Positions 8,596-17,053 are shown, counted from the stretch's first letter. The stretch: 36,320 nt of DNA from Rhodopseudomonas sp. AAP120 (GCF_001295845.1 NZ_LJIC01000042.1:1-36320); one strand, 5' to 3'. Numbers and translations: made by a program. The notes: generated by a model from the sequence alone, not told the origin.

Positions 8596-8697
8596 CGTCA
8601 TTCCGGGGCGCCGCGGAGCGGCGAGCTCGGAATCCCTAACCCCTGACAGTGAGTATGGATTCCGGGCTCGCGCCAAGGGGCGCGCCCCGGAATGACG
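8596..8697. repeat. Family-D palindromic repeat
   Basis: A 102-base element whose ends are 16-base inverted repeats, CGTCATTCCGGGGCGC and GCGCCCCGGAATGACG, with GGAATCC/GGATTCC inner arms. It fills most of the gap between the fused ABC ATPase gene and atzG and would form a long hairpin in the operon transcript. It resembles the dispersed palindromes of Rhodopseudomonas and Bradyrhizobium genomes. Confidence 0.8.
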
Positions 8698-8720
8698 GGG
8701 AAATGCAATGCTCAATTCCA

Positions 8721-10556
8721 TCACGTCACCGGCAGCGGCGGGTGCGGGATGGCGGTGAGGAGTTCGCGGGTGTAGGCGTCCTGCGGATTGCCCAGCACCT
8801 GCTCGCTGGTGCCCTGTTCGACGATCCGGCCGGCACGCATCACGATGACGCGGTCGCACAGCAGGCGCACGACGTTGAGGTCGTGCGACACGAACAGATA
8901 GCTCATCCCCATTGATTGCTTGAGATCCTGCAACAGATTCAGCACCACCGCCTGCACCGAGACATCGAGCGCCGCGGTCGGCTCGTCCAGGATGATCAGC
9001 TTGGGCTTCAGCGCGATGGCGCGGGCGATGCCAACGCGGGCCTTCTGGCCGCCGGAGAGCTGGTGCGGGAAGCGGTCGAGCAGATCCAGCGGCAGGCCGA
9101 CCTGGGTGGCCAGTTCCTCGCAGCGCGCCCGCAGCGCGACGCTGCCCTTGATGTCGCCGAGCTGCATGATCGGGTCGGCGATCGCGCGCGCGGCGGTGAA
9201 GCGCGGGTTGAGGCTGTCGGTCGGATCCTGAAACACCATCTGGATCGCTTTACGCTGCGGCAGCCGCGCGAAGCGTTGTGGCAGGATGGCGCCGATCTCC
9301 TCGCCGTCGAAGGTGATCCGTCCCGAGGTCTGATCCAGCAGCCGCATCACCATCATCGAGGTGGTCGACTTGCCGCAGCCGGACTCGCCGACCAGCCCGA
9401 CGCTCTCGCCATGGCCGACCTGGAAGCTGACGCCGTCGACCGCGCGGAAGGCGTCGGGCTCCACGGCAGGCCCGCGTGAGAACAGCCGGCTCAACGTCGC
9501 CGTGGCGCCCTGGCGCGGATATTCCTTGACGAGCTTTTCGACGACGAGGAGGGGAGTCGCTGTCTCCCTCTCCCCGCTTGCGGGGAGAGGGCTGGGGTGA
9601 GGGGGCGTCTCCACAGGGCCGAGCGCCGCGACTCGCGGAGGCGCCCCCTCACCCGACGCGCTGCGCGCGTCGACCTCTCCCCGCGCGCGGGGAGAGGTCA
9701 CGTCGGCGATCCGGGTGAGAACAGTCGATCCCTCGCCCTCCGGCAGCAGATCCCGCAGCCCAACGCCGAGCCGCGGCGTCGCGCGCATCAGTTTCTTCGT
9801 ATAAGGGTGCTGCGGGTTGGCGAAGATCTCGGCGGCGAGGGCGGTCTCGACGACGCGGCCTTTCTCCATCACCACCACGCGGTCGCAGTAGGCAGCGGCA
9901 AGGCCGAGGTCGTGGGTGATCAGGATGGTCGACAGGCCGCGGCTCCGCGTCAGTTCGACGATCAGGTCCATCACCGCCTTCTGGGTGGTGACGTCGAGGC
10001 CGGTGGTCGGCTCGTCGGCGATCAGGAGTTGCGGATTGCAGGCCAGCGCCAGGGCAATCACCACGCGCTGGCACATGCCGCCCGACAGCTGGAACGGATA
10101 AGCGTGATAGCGCTCGCGCGGCCGCGCGATCTTCACCGCCTCCAGTGCGGCAATCGCCTTCTCGCCGCGGTCGGTCGACGTCGATTGCACGTGCTGGCGC
10201 AGCACGTCCTCGATCTGGTCGCCGACCTTGCGGATCGGGTTGAGCGCGGCGCGCGGATGCTGGAAGATCATCGAGATCTCGCGGCCGCGCAGGTCCCGCA
10301 TCTCCTTCTCGCTGGCCGCCTTGATGTCGATGCCGCCGAACATCACCGAGCCCTCGGCGATCCGGCCGGCGCGGTCGAGGATGCGCATCACCGCGTAGGA
10401 CGTCACCGATTTGCCGGAGCCGCTTTCGCCGACGATCGCCAGCGTCTCGCCCTTGCCGACGCTGATATCGACATGCTGCACCGCCTTGACGATGCCGCGG
10501 CGAGTGGCGAACTCGACGGTGAGGTCGCGGACTTCGAGGAGGGGTTGGGTGGTCAT
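8721..10556 (-). CDS. Fused dipeptide/oligopeptide-type ABC ATPase (DppD-DppF-like)
   Basis: 611 residues hold two ATP-binding domains of the peptide/nickel uptake class. The first has Walker A GESGSGKS at 43-50, signature LSGGMCQRV and Walker B LLIADEP. The second has Walker A GESGCGKS near 389-396, signature LSGGQKARV and Walker B LIILDEP. Each half ends with the C-terminal segment (NPQHPYTKKL, NPQDAYTRELL) typical of this class. Fused forms are usually about 530-560 residues; the excess is a roughly 46-residue Pro/Arg/Gly-rich linker, about 286-332, encoded by a palindromic repeat (see 9563-9700). It would energise the two permeases encoded just upstream in the same transcript. Start ATG at 10556. 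Confidence 0.93.
   Translation of the reverse strand: MTTQPLLEVRDLTVEFATRRGIVKAVQHVDISVGKGETLAIVGESGSGKSVTSYAVMRILDRAGRIAEGSVMFGGIDIKAASEKEMRDLRGREISMIFQHPRAALNPIRKVGDQIEDVLRQHVQSTSTDRGEKAIAALEAVKIARPRERYHAYPFQLSGGMCQRVVIALALACNPQLLIADEPTTGLDVTTQKAVMDLIVELTRSRGLSTILITHDLGLAAAYCDRVVVMEKGRVVETALAAEIFANPQHPYTKKLMRATPRLGVGLRDLLPEGEGSTVLTRIADVTSPRARGEVDARSASGEGAPPRVAALGPVETPPHPSPLPASGERETATPLLVVEKLVKEYPRQGATATLSRLFSRGPAVEPDAFRAVDGVSFQVGHGESVGLVGESGCGKSTTSMMVMRLLDQTSGRITFDGEEIGAILPQRFARLPQRKAIQMVFQDPTDSLNPRFTAARAIADPIMQLGDIKGSVALRARCEELATQVGLPLDLLDRFPHQLSGGQKARVGIARAIALKPKLIILDEPTAALDVSVQAVVLNLLQDLKQSMGMSYLFVSHDLNVVRLLCDRVIVMRAGRIVEQGTSEQVLGNPQDAYTRELLTAIPHPPLPVT
9563..9700. repeat. Family-E palindromic repeat inside the ABC ATPase gene
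   Basis: Two hairpins, CCCTCTCCCC/GGGGAGAGGG and GACCTCTCCCC/GGGGAGAGGTC, enclose a third inverted pair GTGAGGGGGCG / CGCCCCCTCAC. The same family occurs at 12696-12793 between genes. Here it is 138 bases, a multiple of three, and open on the coding strand, giving a linker containing TSPRARGEVDARSASGEG and PHPSPLPASGERE between the two ATPase halves. Confidence 0.88.
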
Positions 10557-10582
10557 CGCGGCATCTCCACCTGGTAGCTGTC

Positions 10583-10666
10583 ACCGCCGGGCTTGACCCG
10601 GCGGTCCATCGTCTTCGCAAGATGATCTTGCGCAGTAGGATGGATGGCCGGGTCAAGCCCGGCCAT
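10583..10666. repeat. Pair of GC palindromes (BIME-like)
   Basis: ACCGCCGGG/CCCGGCGGT at 10583-10605 and ATGGCCGGG/CCCGGCCAT at 10644-10666 have complementary 5-base centres (cttga and tcaag), so they are oppositely oriented copies of one palindrome. They lie in the 155-base gap between the DppC-like permease and fused ATPase genes and could affect mRNA stability within the operon. Confidence 0.75.
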
Positions 10667-10711
10667 GACGGGGTTGCGCGGGGTGATAGAAGCGGTTGAT
10701 ACTAACATCCC

Positions 10712-11626
10712 TCACGTCCTCCGCTGCGGATCGAAAATGTCGCGCAGGCCGTCGCCGAGCAGGTTGAAGCAGAACACGGCGATCATCAGCGCGAGGCCGG
10801 GGAACAGCGCGATCCACCATTCGCCGGAGACCATGAAGCTCGCGCCTTCGGCGACCATGATGCCCCATTCGGCGGTCGGCGGGCGGACGCCGAGGCCGAT
10901 GAAGGACAGGCCGGCGGCGTTGAGGATGGCGTAGCCCATCGTCAGCGACATCTGCACGATCATGATCGGCATGATGTTCGGCAGGATATGCACCAGCAGG
11001 ATCCGCATCTCGCTGTTGCCCGACAGCCGCGCCGCCATCACGAAGCCGGCGTCGCGGCGGACATTGGCTTCGGCGCGGGCGACGCGGGCGTAGAGCGGGA
11101 AGTTGACGATCGCGGTGGCGATGATGATGTTCTGCACGGTGTTGCCGAGCGCGGCGACGATGCCCATCGCCAGCACGAACAGCGGGAATGCCATGATCGT
11201 GTCGGCGATGCGGCCGACGATGCGGTCGGTCCAGCCGCCGAAATAACCGGCTGCGATGCCGGCGAGGCCGCCCATCAGGAAGACCAGCACGACCGAGGCG
11301 ACGGCGATGAAGAGGTCAAGCCGGGTGGCGACTACAACGCGGCTGAAGATGTCGCGGCCGAGCTGGTCGGTGCCGAACCAGTTCGTCGCCGACGGCGGCT
11401 TCAGCGCCTGTGCGGTGTTGCTGGCCAGCGGGTCAAACGGCACGAGGTACGGGCCGAACAGCGCGGCGAATACGATCAGGACCAGGAGCCCGAAGGCGAA
11501 AGCGGTGACCCGGTTGTCGCCGAGCACGTAGCGCGTGTGCGCCAGCAAATCTCTCAGCGCAGAGCGGCGCGCCGGTCGGGTGGCCGAGGTCTCGCCGAGG
11601 GGAGGGGCGACGCTGGTCATGGTCAT
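10712..11626 (-). CDS. ABC transporter permease, DppC-like
   Basis: 304-residue inner-membrane permease of the peptide/nickel class. After a 30-residue cytoplasmic leader come an N-terminal helix (FAFGLLVLIVFAALFGPYLV), the OppC-type segment NWFGTDQLGRDIFSRV and a five-helix core. The EAA-like loop that contacts the ATPase is at ARAEANVRRDAGFVMAARLSG. It ends FDPQRRT, typical of DppC proteins. It begins four bases after the stop of the DppB-like gene, so the two permeases are co-translated partners of a heterodimer. Confidence 0.93.
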   Translation of the reverse strand: MTMTSVAPPLGETSATRPARRSALRDLLAHTRYVLGDNRVTAFAFGLLVLIVFAALFGPYLVPFDPLASNTAQALKPPSATNWFGTDQLGRDIFSRVVVATRLDLFIAVASVVLVFLMGGLAGIAAGYFGGWTDRIVGRIADTIMAFPLFVLAMGIVAALGNTVQNIIIATAIVNFPLYARVARAEANVRRDAGFVMAARLSGNSEMRILLVHILPNIMPIMIVQMSLTMGYAILNAAGLSFIGLGVRPPTAEWGIMVAEGASFMVSGEWWIALFPGLALMIAVFCFNLLGDGLRDIFDPQRRT

Positions 11627-11630
11627 GCTC

Positions 11631-12644
11631 CTAGCCTTCCAGCCGCACGCGCGGGTCGATGACGCCGTAGAGAATATCGATCACCAGATTGAGCAGCACG
11701 TACATCACCGCCATGGTCAGCACGAAGCCCTGCACCGGCGCGAAGTCCGAGGCGATCAGCGCCTCGACCGCGTAGGAGCCGATGCCGGGCCAGGCGTACA
11801 CCTTCTCGACCAGCACGTTGGCGCCGAGCAGGAACGAGAACACCATCGAGAGCGTGGTGATCACCGGCAGCATCGCGTTGCGGAACGCGTAGGTCATCGT
11901 CACCTTGCGCGGCGACAGACCGCTGGCGCGCGCGGTGCGGACGAAATCGGACGCCAGGATCGCCAGCATCGAGGCGCGCGTCATGCGGGCGATCGGCGCC
12001 AGCGAGAAGACAGCGAGCGTCGCCGCCGGCAGCAGCAGCTGGCTCAGCGCCGAGCGGAAGGTCTCGAAGTCCCGCGCGATCAGGCTGTCGATCAGATAGA
12101 AGCCCGTCACCGCGGTCGGGGCGCTGTAGAACACGTCGAGCCGGCCGAGCGGCGCCGGCGCCCACCCGAGCTTGAAGTAGAACACATAGACCAGCAGCAG
12201 GCCGGTGAAGAACACCGGCAGCGAGACGCCTGCGGTCGTGGTGACGCGGCACAGATGGTCGATCCACGACCCCGGTCGCGTCGCCGCCATGATGCCGAGC
12301 GGAATGGCGATGACGATGGCGATCGCAAGGCCGAGCAGCGTCAGCTCGGCCGATGCGGGCAGGCGGTTGCGGATCTCGGTGGCGACCGGCTGGCCGGTGG
12401 TCAGCGACTGGCCGAGATCGCCTTGCGCCAGCTCCGTGGTGTAGCGGACGAACTGCTCAGGCAGCGATTTGTCGAGCCCCAGCTTGCTGCGGATCTGTTC
12501 GATCGCCTCCTTGCTGGCCGCAGGGCCCGCGAAGTAAGCGGCCGGATCGCCGGGCAGGGCGCGGGTCAGCAGAAAGGTCACGATCACGACGCCGACCAGG
12601 CTCGGGATCGCGAACATCAGGCGCTTGCCGATCAGGGTGAGCAT
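11631..12644 (-). CDS. ABC transporter permease, DppB-like
   Basis: 337-residue inner-membrane permease. The N-terminus IGKRLMFAIPSLVGVVIVTF and the following LPGDPAAYFAG are diagnostic of DppB/OppB proteins. Six helices are visible, and the EAA loop is at TRASMLAILASDFVRTARASG. It ends YGVIDPRVRLEG, the usual family ending. It lies between the binding-protein gene, from which it is separated by a 157-base gap holding a palindromic repeat, and the DppC-like permease. Confidence 0.93.
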   Translation of the reverse strand: MLTLIGKRLMFAIPSLVGVVIVTFLLTRALPGDPAAYFAGPAASKEAIEQIRSKLGLDKSLPEQFVRYTTELAQGDLGQSLTTGQPVATEIRNRLPASAELTLLGLAIAIVIAIPLGIMAATRPGSWIDHLCRVTTTAGVSLPVFFTGLLLVYVFYFKLGWAPAPLGRLDVFYSAPTAVTGFYLIDSLIARDFETFRSALSQLLLPAATLAVFSLAPIARMTRASMLAILASDFVRTARASGLSPRKVTMTYAFRNAMLPVITTLSMVFSFLLGANVLVEKVYAWPGIGSYAVEALIASDFAPVQGFVLTMAVMYVLLNLVIDILYGVIDPRVRLEG

Positions 12645-12695
12645 TGGGTCAGAGCCTCACGAACGTAGTCACGGCCAAAGTATCAGTGGATCGGC

Positions 12696-12793
12696 TCCCC
12701 TCTCCCTTGCGGGGAGGGGGGCGAGGGTGGGGGTCCCCAGGCACTGTGCCTGCGTCGCCCTCACCCCGACCCTCTCCCGCAAGCGGGAGAGGG
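12696..12793. repeat. Family-E palindromic repeat, intergenic copy
   Basis: TCCCCTCTCCC.../GGGGAGGGG and CCCTCTCCCGC/GCGGGAGAGGG arms with a GGGTGGGGGT / TCACCCCGACCC middle. It is the same family as the copy inside the ATPase gene. Placed just after the binding-protein gene, it may make a hairpin that protects the upstream message and so raises binding-protein level over permeases, a common arrangement, though this is inferred. Confidence 0.8.
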
Positions 12794-12801
12794 AGGAGGC
12801 G

Positions 12802-14421
12802 TCACCCCTTCACCATTGTCCGGTAGTCGAGCCGGCGGTGGAACCAGTAAGCGAAACCGGAGACGTTCTTCTGCATCGCGACGTTGAGATAGGGCTGGTA
12901 CAGCGGCACGCGCGGGATGTCGGTGAAAGCGAGGTCGACGAAGCCCTTGACGTCGCGGTCGTAGGTCGCGGTGTCGCCGGTCGCCGCGGCGATGCGGGAC
13001 GAGTCGATCAGCTTGTCCATCTCGGGCGAGTCGTAGCCCATGGTGTTGAAGATCGACTTGCCGGAGTGATAGCACCAGTAGAAGAAGTATTCCGGATAAT
13101 CGAGCCAGCCCGAGAAGATGTTGACGTAGAGCGGCATCACCTTCTTGTTCAGCTCGGTACGCCAATTGGCGCCCGGGATCTTGTTGATGGTGCAGCGGAT
13201 GCCGATCTGCGCCAGGCTCTCCTGGATCAGGATGCACATCGGCTCGTTGACGCCGGCGAAGCCGAGGTCGAACGACAGCGTGGTGTCGAAGCCGTTCGCG
13301 TAGCCGGCTTCCGCCATCAGCGCCTTGGCCTTGGCCATGTCGGTGTTGTACTTGGTCGGCTGCGGCCATTTCACTTCGGTCGCCTTGTCGGCGGCGGCGC
13401 CGAACATCGGGTTGGCGAGGCCGAACATCACCGCGTCGATGATCTTTTGATACGGTACCGCATAGGCCACCGCCTCGCGCACCTTCGGATTGTTGAACGG
13501 CGGCTGGGTGACGTTCATGCCGAGATACTGGATGCCGTTGCTGATCGGCAGCGACACCACGTTGACCTTGCCGTCGCGCTTCATCTCGGCGAAGTCCTGG
13601 TTCGGCAGTTCGTAGGAGATGTCGGCATCGCCACGCTCCAGCAGCGCGCGGCGGTTGCCGGCCTGCGGCACCATCCGCCAGATCACGCGCTTGATTTTCG
13701 GCAGCGGGCCGCCGACCCACTTGTCGTTGCGCTCCATGATCACTTCGGTGCCGGCGGTCCACTTCACCACGCGATACGCGCCGGAGCCGGCGGTGTTCTG
13801 CTTGGTGTATTCGAGGCCCCACGGATCCTTCTCGCTGGCGTTCTTCTTCACCAGTTCGGAGTTGACGACGCAGGGCACGATCACCGCGAGATCCGGGATC
13901 GTCAGCCGGTCCTTCTTCAGGAAGTCGACCCGCACGGTGTGGTCGTCGACGATCACGAACTGCTCGGGCTTGGTCAGCGAGCCGGCGCTCATCTGGAAGG
14001 TCGGGAAGCCGCCGACGCTGACCGAGCGATCGAGCGACCACTTGACGTCCTTGGCGGTGACCGGCGTGCCGTCCTGGAAGGTGGCGTTCTTCTTCAGCTT
14101 GAAGGTCGCCGACATGTCGCCGATCACCATGTCGTCGGCGAGTTCGCCCTTGAACTTGTCCTTGTCGTAGTAGGGGACGCCGCCGGGGCCTTCCTTCATC
14201 TCGTGGGTGATCAGCCGGTCGTAGCAATTCCACGACACCTCGTAGCCCGGCACGTTGGTGCCGACGCCGTGGATGTCGAGATTGTTCGGTCCGCTTTCCG
14301 AGACCACCAGCAGGGACTCCGACCGGGCATCGGCCTTGGCGGCCGACCAGATCGCCGGCGCGGGCACCATGGCACCGGCGGCGAGGGCAGTGGCGGATTT
14401 GAGGAAGTCGCGACGCTTCAT
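12802..14421 (-). CDS. Tat-exported solute-binding protein, family 5
   Basis: 539-residue periplasmic receptor of the peptide/nickel ABC class. The N-terminus MKRRDFLKSATALAAGAMV carries a twin-arginine motif (RRDFLK) and a hydrophobic core ending in a likely signal-peptidase site after AAKADA, so it is exported folded. The mature part shows family-5 signatures such as WSLDRSVSVGG, YLGMNVTQPPFNNPKVREAV and a C-terminal YQPYLN segment. The start at 14421 has GGAG six bases before it; the frame runs 15 codons further upstream but then precedes the Tat motif with unlikely sequence. As first gene of the minus-strand cluster it defines what is imported for AtzGEH-F; the ligand cannot be read from sequence. 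Confidence 0.93.
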   Translation of the reverse strand: MKRRDFLKSATALAAGAMVPAPAIWSAAKADARSESLLVVSESGPNNLDIHGVGTNVPGYEVSWNCYDRLITHEMKEGPGGVPYYDKDKFKGELADDMVIGDMSATFKLKKNATFQDGTPVTAKDVKWSLDRSVSVGGFPTFQMSAGSLTKPEQFVIVDDHTVRVDFLKKDRLTIPDLAVIVPCVVNSELVKKNASEKDPWGLEYTKQNTAGSGAYRVVKWTAGTEVIMERNDKWVGGPLPKIKRVIWRMVPQAGNRRALLERGDADISYELPNQDFAEMKRDGKVNVVSLPISNGIQYLGMNVTQPPFNNPKVREAVAYAVPYQKIIDAVMFGLANPMFGAAADKATEVKWPQPTKYNTDMAKAKALMAEAGYANGFDTTLSFDLGFAGVNEPMCILIQESLAQIGIRCTINKIPGANWRTELNKKVMPLYVNIFSGWLDYPEYFFYWCYHSGKSIFNTMGYDSPEMDKLIDSSRIAAATGDTATYDRDVKGFVDLAFTDIPRVPLYQPYLNVAMQKNVSGFAYWFHRRLDYRTMVKG

Positions 14422-14574
14422 GAATGGCTCCGAGGCACGAGGGCGATCTCGGAACCAGTTTCGCAAGCTTCATGCCAGAGCGGGCTAGCGGCGCGAACTG
14501 ACTGGCAAGCTTCTGTTCTTAAAGGAAAATATTGGAATGAGAGCGCTGACCTCCCGCTGGCGCGGAATTGCATG

Positions 14575-14584
14575 TTGCATACAA
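14575..14584. promoter_or_regulatory. Candidate GntR/FCD operator upstream of the uptake operon
   Basis: TTGCATACAA differs at one base from TTGTATACAA, a common core for FCD-type GntR regulators. It lies about 155 bases before the start of the binding-protein gene, in an AT-richer stretch that also repeats TTGCAT just upstream and ATGCAA downstream. The link to the operon-encoded regulator is inference. Confidence 0.35.
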
Positions 14585-14635
14585 TGCTTGTTCATTTGCC
14601 TAAATGATATGCAATCCGCATGGCTAGGCCGCCTG

Positions 14636-14675
14636 CTAAAAAGCAAAACGGCGGCGAGTGGAACCCGCCGCCGTT
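14636..14675 (-). terminator. Rho-independent terminator of the 14699-15163 gene
   Basis: Read on the minus strand, a 10-base perfect GC-rich stem (AACGGCGGCG/CGCCGCCGTT, 9-base loop) is followed by TTTTGCTTTTT. It begins about 24 bases after the stop codon of the membrane-protein gene and insulates it from the uptake operon downstream. Confidence 0.85.
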
Positions 14676-14698
14676 ACTCTTTGTCCGTGGCGATGGCT

Positions 14699-15163
14699 TC
14701 AGTTCATCTTGGCCGGTTCGCGCGGAGCGGAGCTGTAGATCACCTGCTCGGCAACCGGCTTCGACTCGATGGCGCCGGCCGGGCGCACCAGCGGTCGCTG
14801 GCTGCGATAGACTTCGAAGGCGTACCAGGCTGCGACTGCGAGCGCGATCAGTCCGACCTGACTCGCCGGCAGCACCAGCGACAGCGCGATGAGCGCAACC
14901 GCGATGGTAGCCGCCTTCACGACGCTCTCACCGTCGGCGAACAGGCCGTTGAAGCGCTCCCAGTTCTCGCCCTTCCAGAACGGTGCGGTGAAACGATCCA
15001 GCCCGAACCGCGACCATGCGCCGACGAAGCCGAGCCTGCGAGCCCACATCAAGTACAAGGAGCCCGCGAAGGCGAGCAGCGAAATGACCGCGCCCACGGG
15101 GCCGGCAGCATAGCCGATCACCACGACCAGCGCGGCAGTAAATGCAATGATCCAGTATTGCAT
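14699..15163 (-). CDS. Small multi-pass membrane protein, unknown function
   Basis: 154 residues starting at ATG 15163 with AAGGG upstream (a longer frame to 15265 adds 34 charged residues and has no ribosome site). Two hydrophobic helices at the start (WIIAFTAALVVVIGYAAGPV, then AVISLLAFAGSLYLMWA) and two more around residues 85-120 (AATIAVALIALSLVLPA, VGLIALAVAAWYAF) surround an amphipathic loop with FTAPFWKGENWERFNGLFADGES. The C-terminal 35 residues are polar. I do not recognise the family. It is monocistronic, with its own terminator. A 7-base hairpin (CACCTGC/GCAGGTG, 15177-15193) lies 13 bases before the start and could mask ribosome access. Confidence 0.75.
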   Translation of the reverse strand: MQYWIIAFTAALVVVIGYAAGPVGAVISLLAFAGSLYLMWARRLGFVGAWSRFGLDRFTAPFWKGENWERFNGLFADGESVVKAATIAVALIALSLVLPASQVGLIALAVAAWYAFEVYRSQRPLVRPAGAIESKPVAEQVIYSSAPREPAKMN

Positions 15164-15423
15164 TGGGTTACCCTTCCACCTGCTTTGCAGGTGCCTTTCC
15201 AATTGATTCGTTTTGGCGGCATCAGCCGGCTCAAGTATGTGCTGAATTCTGTGTATTCGCCGCAAAAAAATTGAATGCTAATCGTTGGCGAGACTAGCCT
15301 TTTGGCTAGAGGTAACTGGATGCAGTTAGTCGGACTAATTCGGTGCGTGTCGGGCAGATAGCTGATGCAGGTCGATGCGCGGTCGTTGGATGCGCGATGA
15401 TGGTGACGTCTGCTCAGCGGCCT

Positions 15424-15690
15424 TTACCGCTCGCTCGGCTGGGGAGACGTTGCCCGGAGCGGCGCGCTCTCTGCCGCCGCGATCTTGGCATCCCGCAGGC
15501 GCTTGACGTCTCGACTCGCCATAAACGGCATGCCCAGCTTGCGGGCCTTCACTTGAACCGACGATCGCGCTCGCTTCAGGGCCGCGGCGGCACGGACGGC
15601 CGAAGCTCCGCTGGCGATCAGTTCCTTGAGGCGCTCGACCTGCTCGTCGTCCCACGGCCGGCACGCGTTGGTCTTCGCTGACATCGGCAT
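15424..15690 (-). CDS. Small SANT/GcrA-like DNA-binding candidate
   Basis: 88 residues from ATG 15690 (GAGGGA eight bases upstream; another ATG two codons on). The pattern RPWDDEQVERLKELIASGAS, then a turn and a second helix ending VQVKARKLGMPF, is that of short helix-turn-helix proteins common in Bradyrhizobiaceae and related to the N-terminal part of GcrA or SANT/Myb-like domains. The basic C-terminus (SRDVKRLRDAKIAAAE) could help bind nucleic acid. An upstream extension of the frame to 15837 contains CVACGRDVAP and other cysteines, but lacks a ribosome site and is probably not translated. Target unknown. Confidence 0.65.
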   Translation of the reverse strand: MPMSAKTNACRPWDDEQVERLKELIASGASAVRAAAALKRARSSVQVKARKLGMPFMASRDVKRLRDAKIAAAESAPLRATSPQPSER

Positions 15691-15999
15691 TGCTTCAGTC
15701 CCTCGCTGGCTGGGCGCCCGGCGACGATGTCCGCACAGGCTTCGATTGCAGTGACGTGATCCCCGGGCGGCGGGCGCGACGTCGCGTCCGCACGCGACGC
15801 ATCGTCGCGGCATCCCGACCCCGGGTTCGAAAACCAATTTCGTGTTCGTTCGAAAGTTCCGTTAGAGCCAGCCGGATGCCCGCGCGGTAATCGGTCCGGA
15901 GCCTGCCTGCTCTCGTCGCAAACCTGTCATCTACCGCCGATAGGTGAAGCGCATGCCGCCACGGGCGACCTTCTTCGACCTGCTCATTCGGGGACCATC
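15691..15999. other. Divergent intergenic region with a possible Pho half-box
   Basis: This 309-base stretch separates the small SANT-like gene (minus) from the binding-protein gene (plus). I see no further gene. CTGTCAT at 15924-15930 equals one half of the Pho-box consensus, but the second half four bases later is poor (CGCCGAT, three of seven). GGGGA precedes the ATG at 16000. Confidence 0.45.
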
Positions 16000-17007
16000 A
16001 TGAGGCTTGTTCGTCTCGCTTCGGCGTTGTTCGCGCTGTCGCTGATCACCGTTGCGGCGCCGGCGAAGGCCGCCGACGTGATCTGCTACAACTGTCCGCC
16101 GCAATGGGCCGACTGGGCGTCGATGCTGAAGGCGGTCAAGGTCGATCTCGGCTACGACATCCCGTTCGACAACAAGAATTCCGGCCAGGCGTTGTCGCAA
16201 CTGCTCGCCGAGAAGGCCAATCCGGTCGCCGACATCGGCTATTTCGGCGTCAATTTCGGTATCAAGGCGAAATCGCAGGGTGTGACGCAGCCGTACAAGC
16301 CGGAGCACTGGGACGAAGTTCCCGCCGGCCTGAAGGATCCCGACGGCGACTGGACGGCGATCCACTCCGGCACGCTCGGCCTGTTCGTCAACGTCGACGC
16401 GCTCGGCGGCAAGCCGGTGCCCGCCTGCTGGAAGGACCTGCTGAAGTCCGACTACAAGGGCATGGTCGGTTATCTCGATCCGCCGTCTGCCGCGGTCGGA
16501 TTCGTCGGCGCCGTCGCCGTCAATCTCGCGCTCGGCGGCAGCGATGCCGACTTCTCGCCGGCGATCACCTTCTTCAAAGGCCTGCACGGCAACGAGGCGA
16601 TCGTGCCGAAGCAGACGTCCTATGCGCGCGTGGTGTCGGGCGAAATTCCGATCCTGCTCGACTACGACTTCAACGCCTATCGGGCGAAGTACACCGAGAA
16701 GGGCAATTTCGCCTTCGTGATCCCGTGCGAGGGCTCGGTGGTGTTTCCCTATGTGGTGTCGCTGGTGAAGGATGCGCCCGACGCCGACAAGGCCAAGAAG
16801 GTGATGGACTATCTGCTGTCGGACAAGGGGCAGGCGATTTGGACCAACGCTTATCTGCGCCCGGCACGGCCGATCGAACTGCCGGCCGAGGTCAAGGCGA
16901 AGTTCCTGCCGGACAGCGATTACGCGCGCGCCAAGAGTGTCGATTGGGCCAAGATGGAAGCGGCGCAGAAGGCGTTCACCGACCGCTATCTGGCGGAGGT
17001 CCGTTGA
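16000..17007 (+). CDS. Periplasmic binding protein, family 1 (organophosphate/spermidine/iron class)
   Basis: 335 residues with a clear Sec signal peptide, cleavage predicted after PAKA at residue 24. The mature protein has the family-1 layout (DIGYFGVNFGIKAKS, LLDYDFNAYRAKY, SDKGQAIWTNAYLRPARPI). A CYNC pair at 29-32 just after cleavage is unusual. It heads an operon with two permeases, an ATPase and a metallophosphodiesterase; that last partner argues for a phosphodiester or related organophosphate ligand rather than iron or polyamine, but this is contextual. ATG at 16000 follows GGGGA by five bases. Confidence 0.9.
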   Translation: MRLVRLASALFALSLITVAAPAKAADVICYNCPPQWADWASMLKAVKVDLGYDIPFDNKNSGQALSQLLAEKANPVADIGYFGVNFGIKAKSQGVTQPYKPEHWDEVPAGLKDPDGDWTAIHSGTLGLFVNVDALGGKPVPACWKDLLKSDYKGMVGYLDPPSAAVGFVGAVAVNLALGGSDADFSPAITFFKGLHGNEAIVPKQTSYARVVSGEIPILLDYDFNAYRAKYTEKGNFAFVIPCEGSVVFPYVVSLVKDAPDADKAKKVMDYLLSDKGQAIWTNAYLRPARPIELPAEVKAKFLPDSDYARAKSVDWAKMEAAQKAFTDRYLAEVR

Positions 17008-17053
17008 CGATGAAGATTGCTCCGGAGACTGCCGGCCGGGGCGTCCGCGTCTG

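Noticed and set aside
15691-15837. N-terminal Cys-containing extension of the small SANT-like protein (CVACGRDVAP)
   Set aside because: The frame is open but lacks a ribosome site, whereas ATG 15690 has GAGGGA in place and starts the conserved part.
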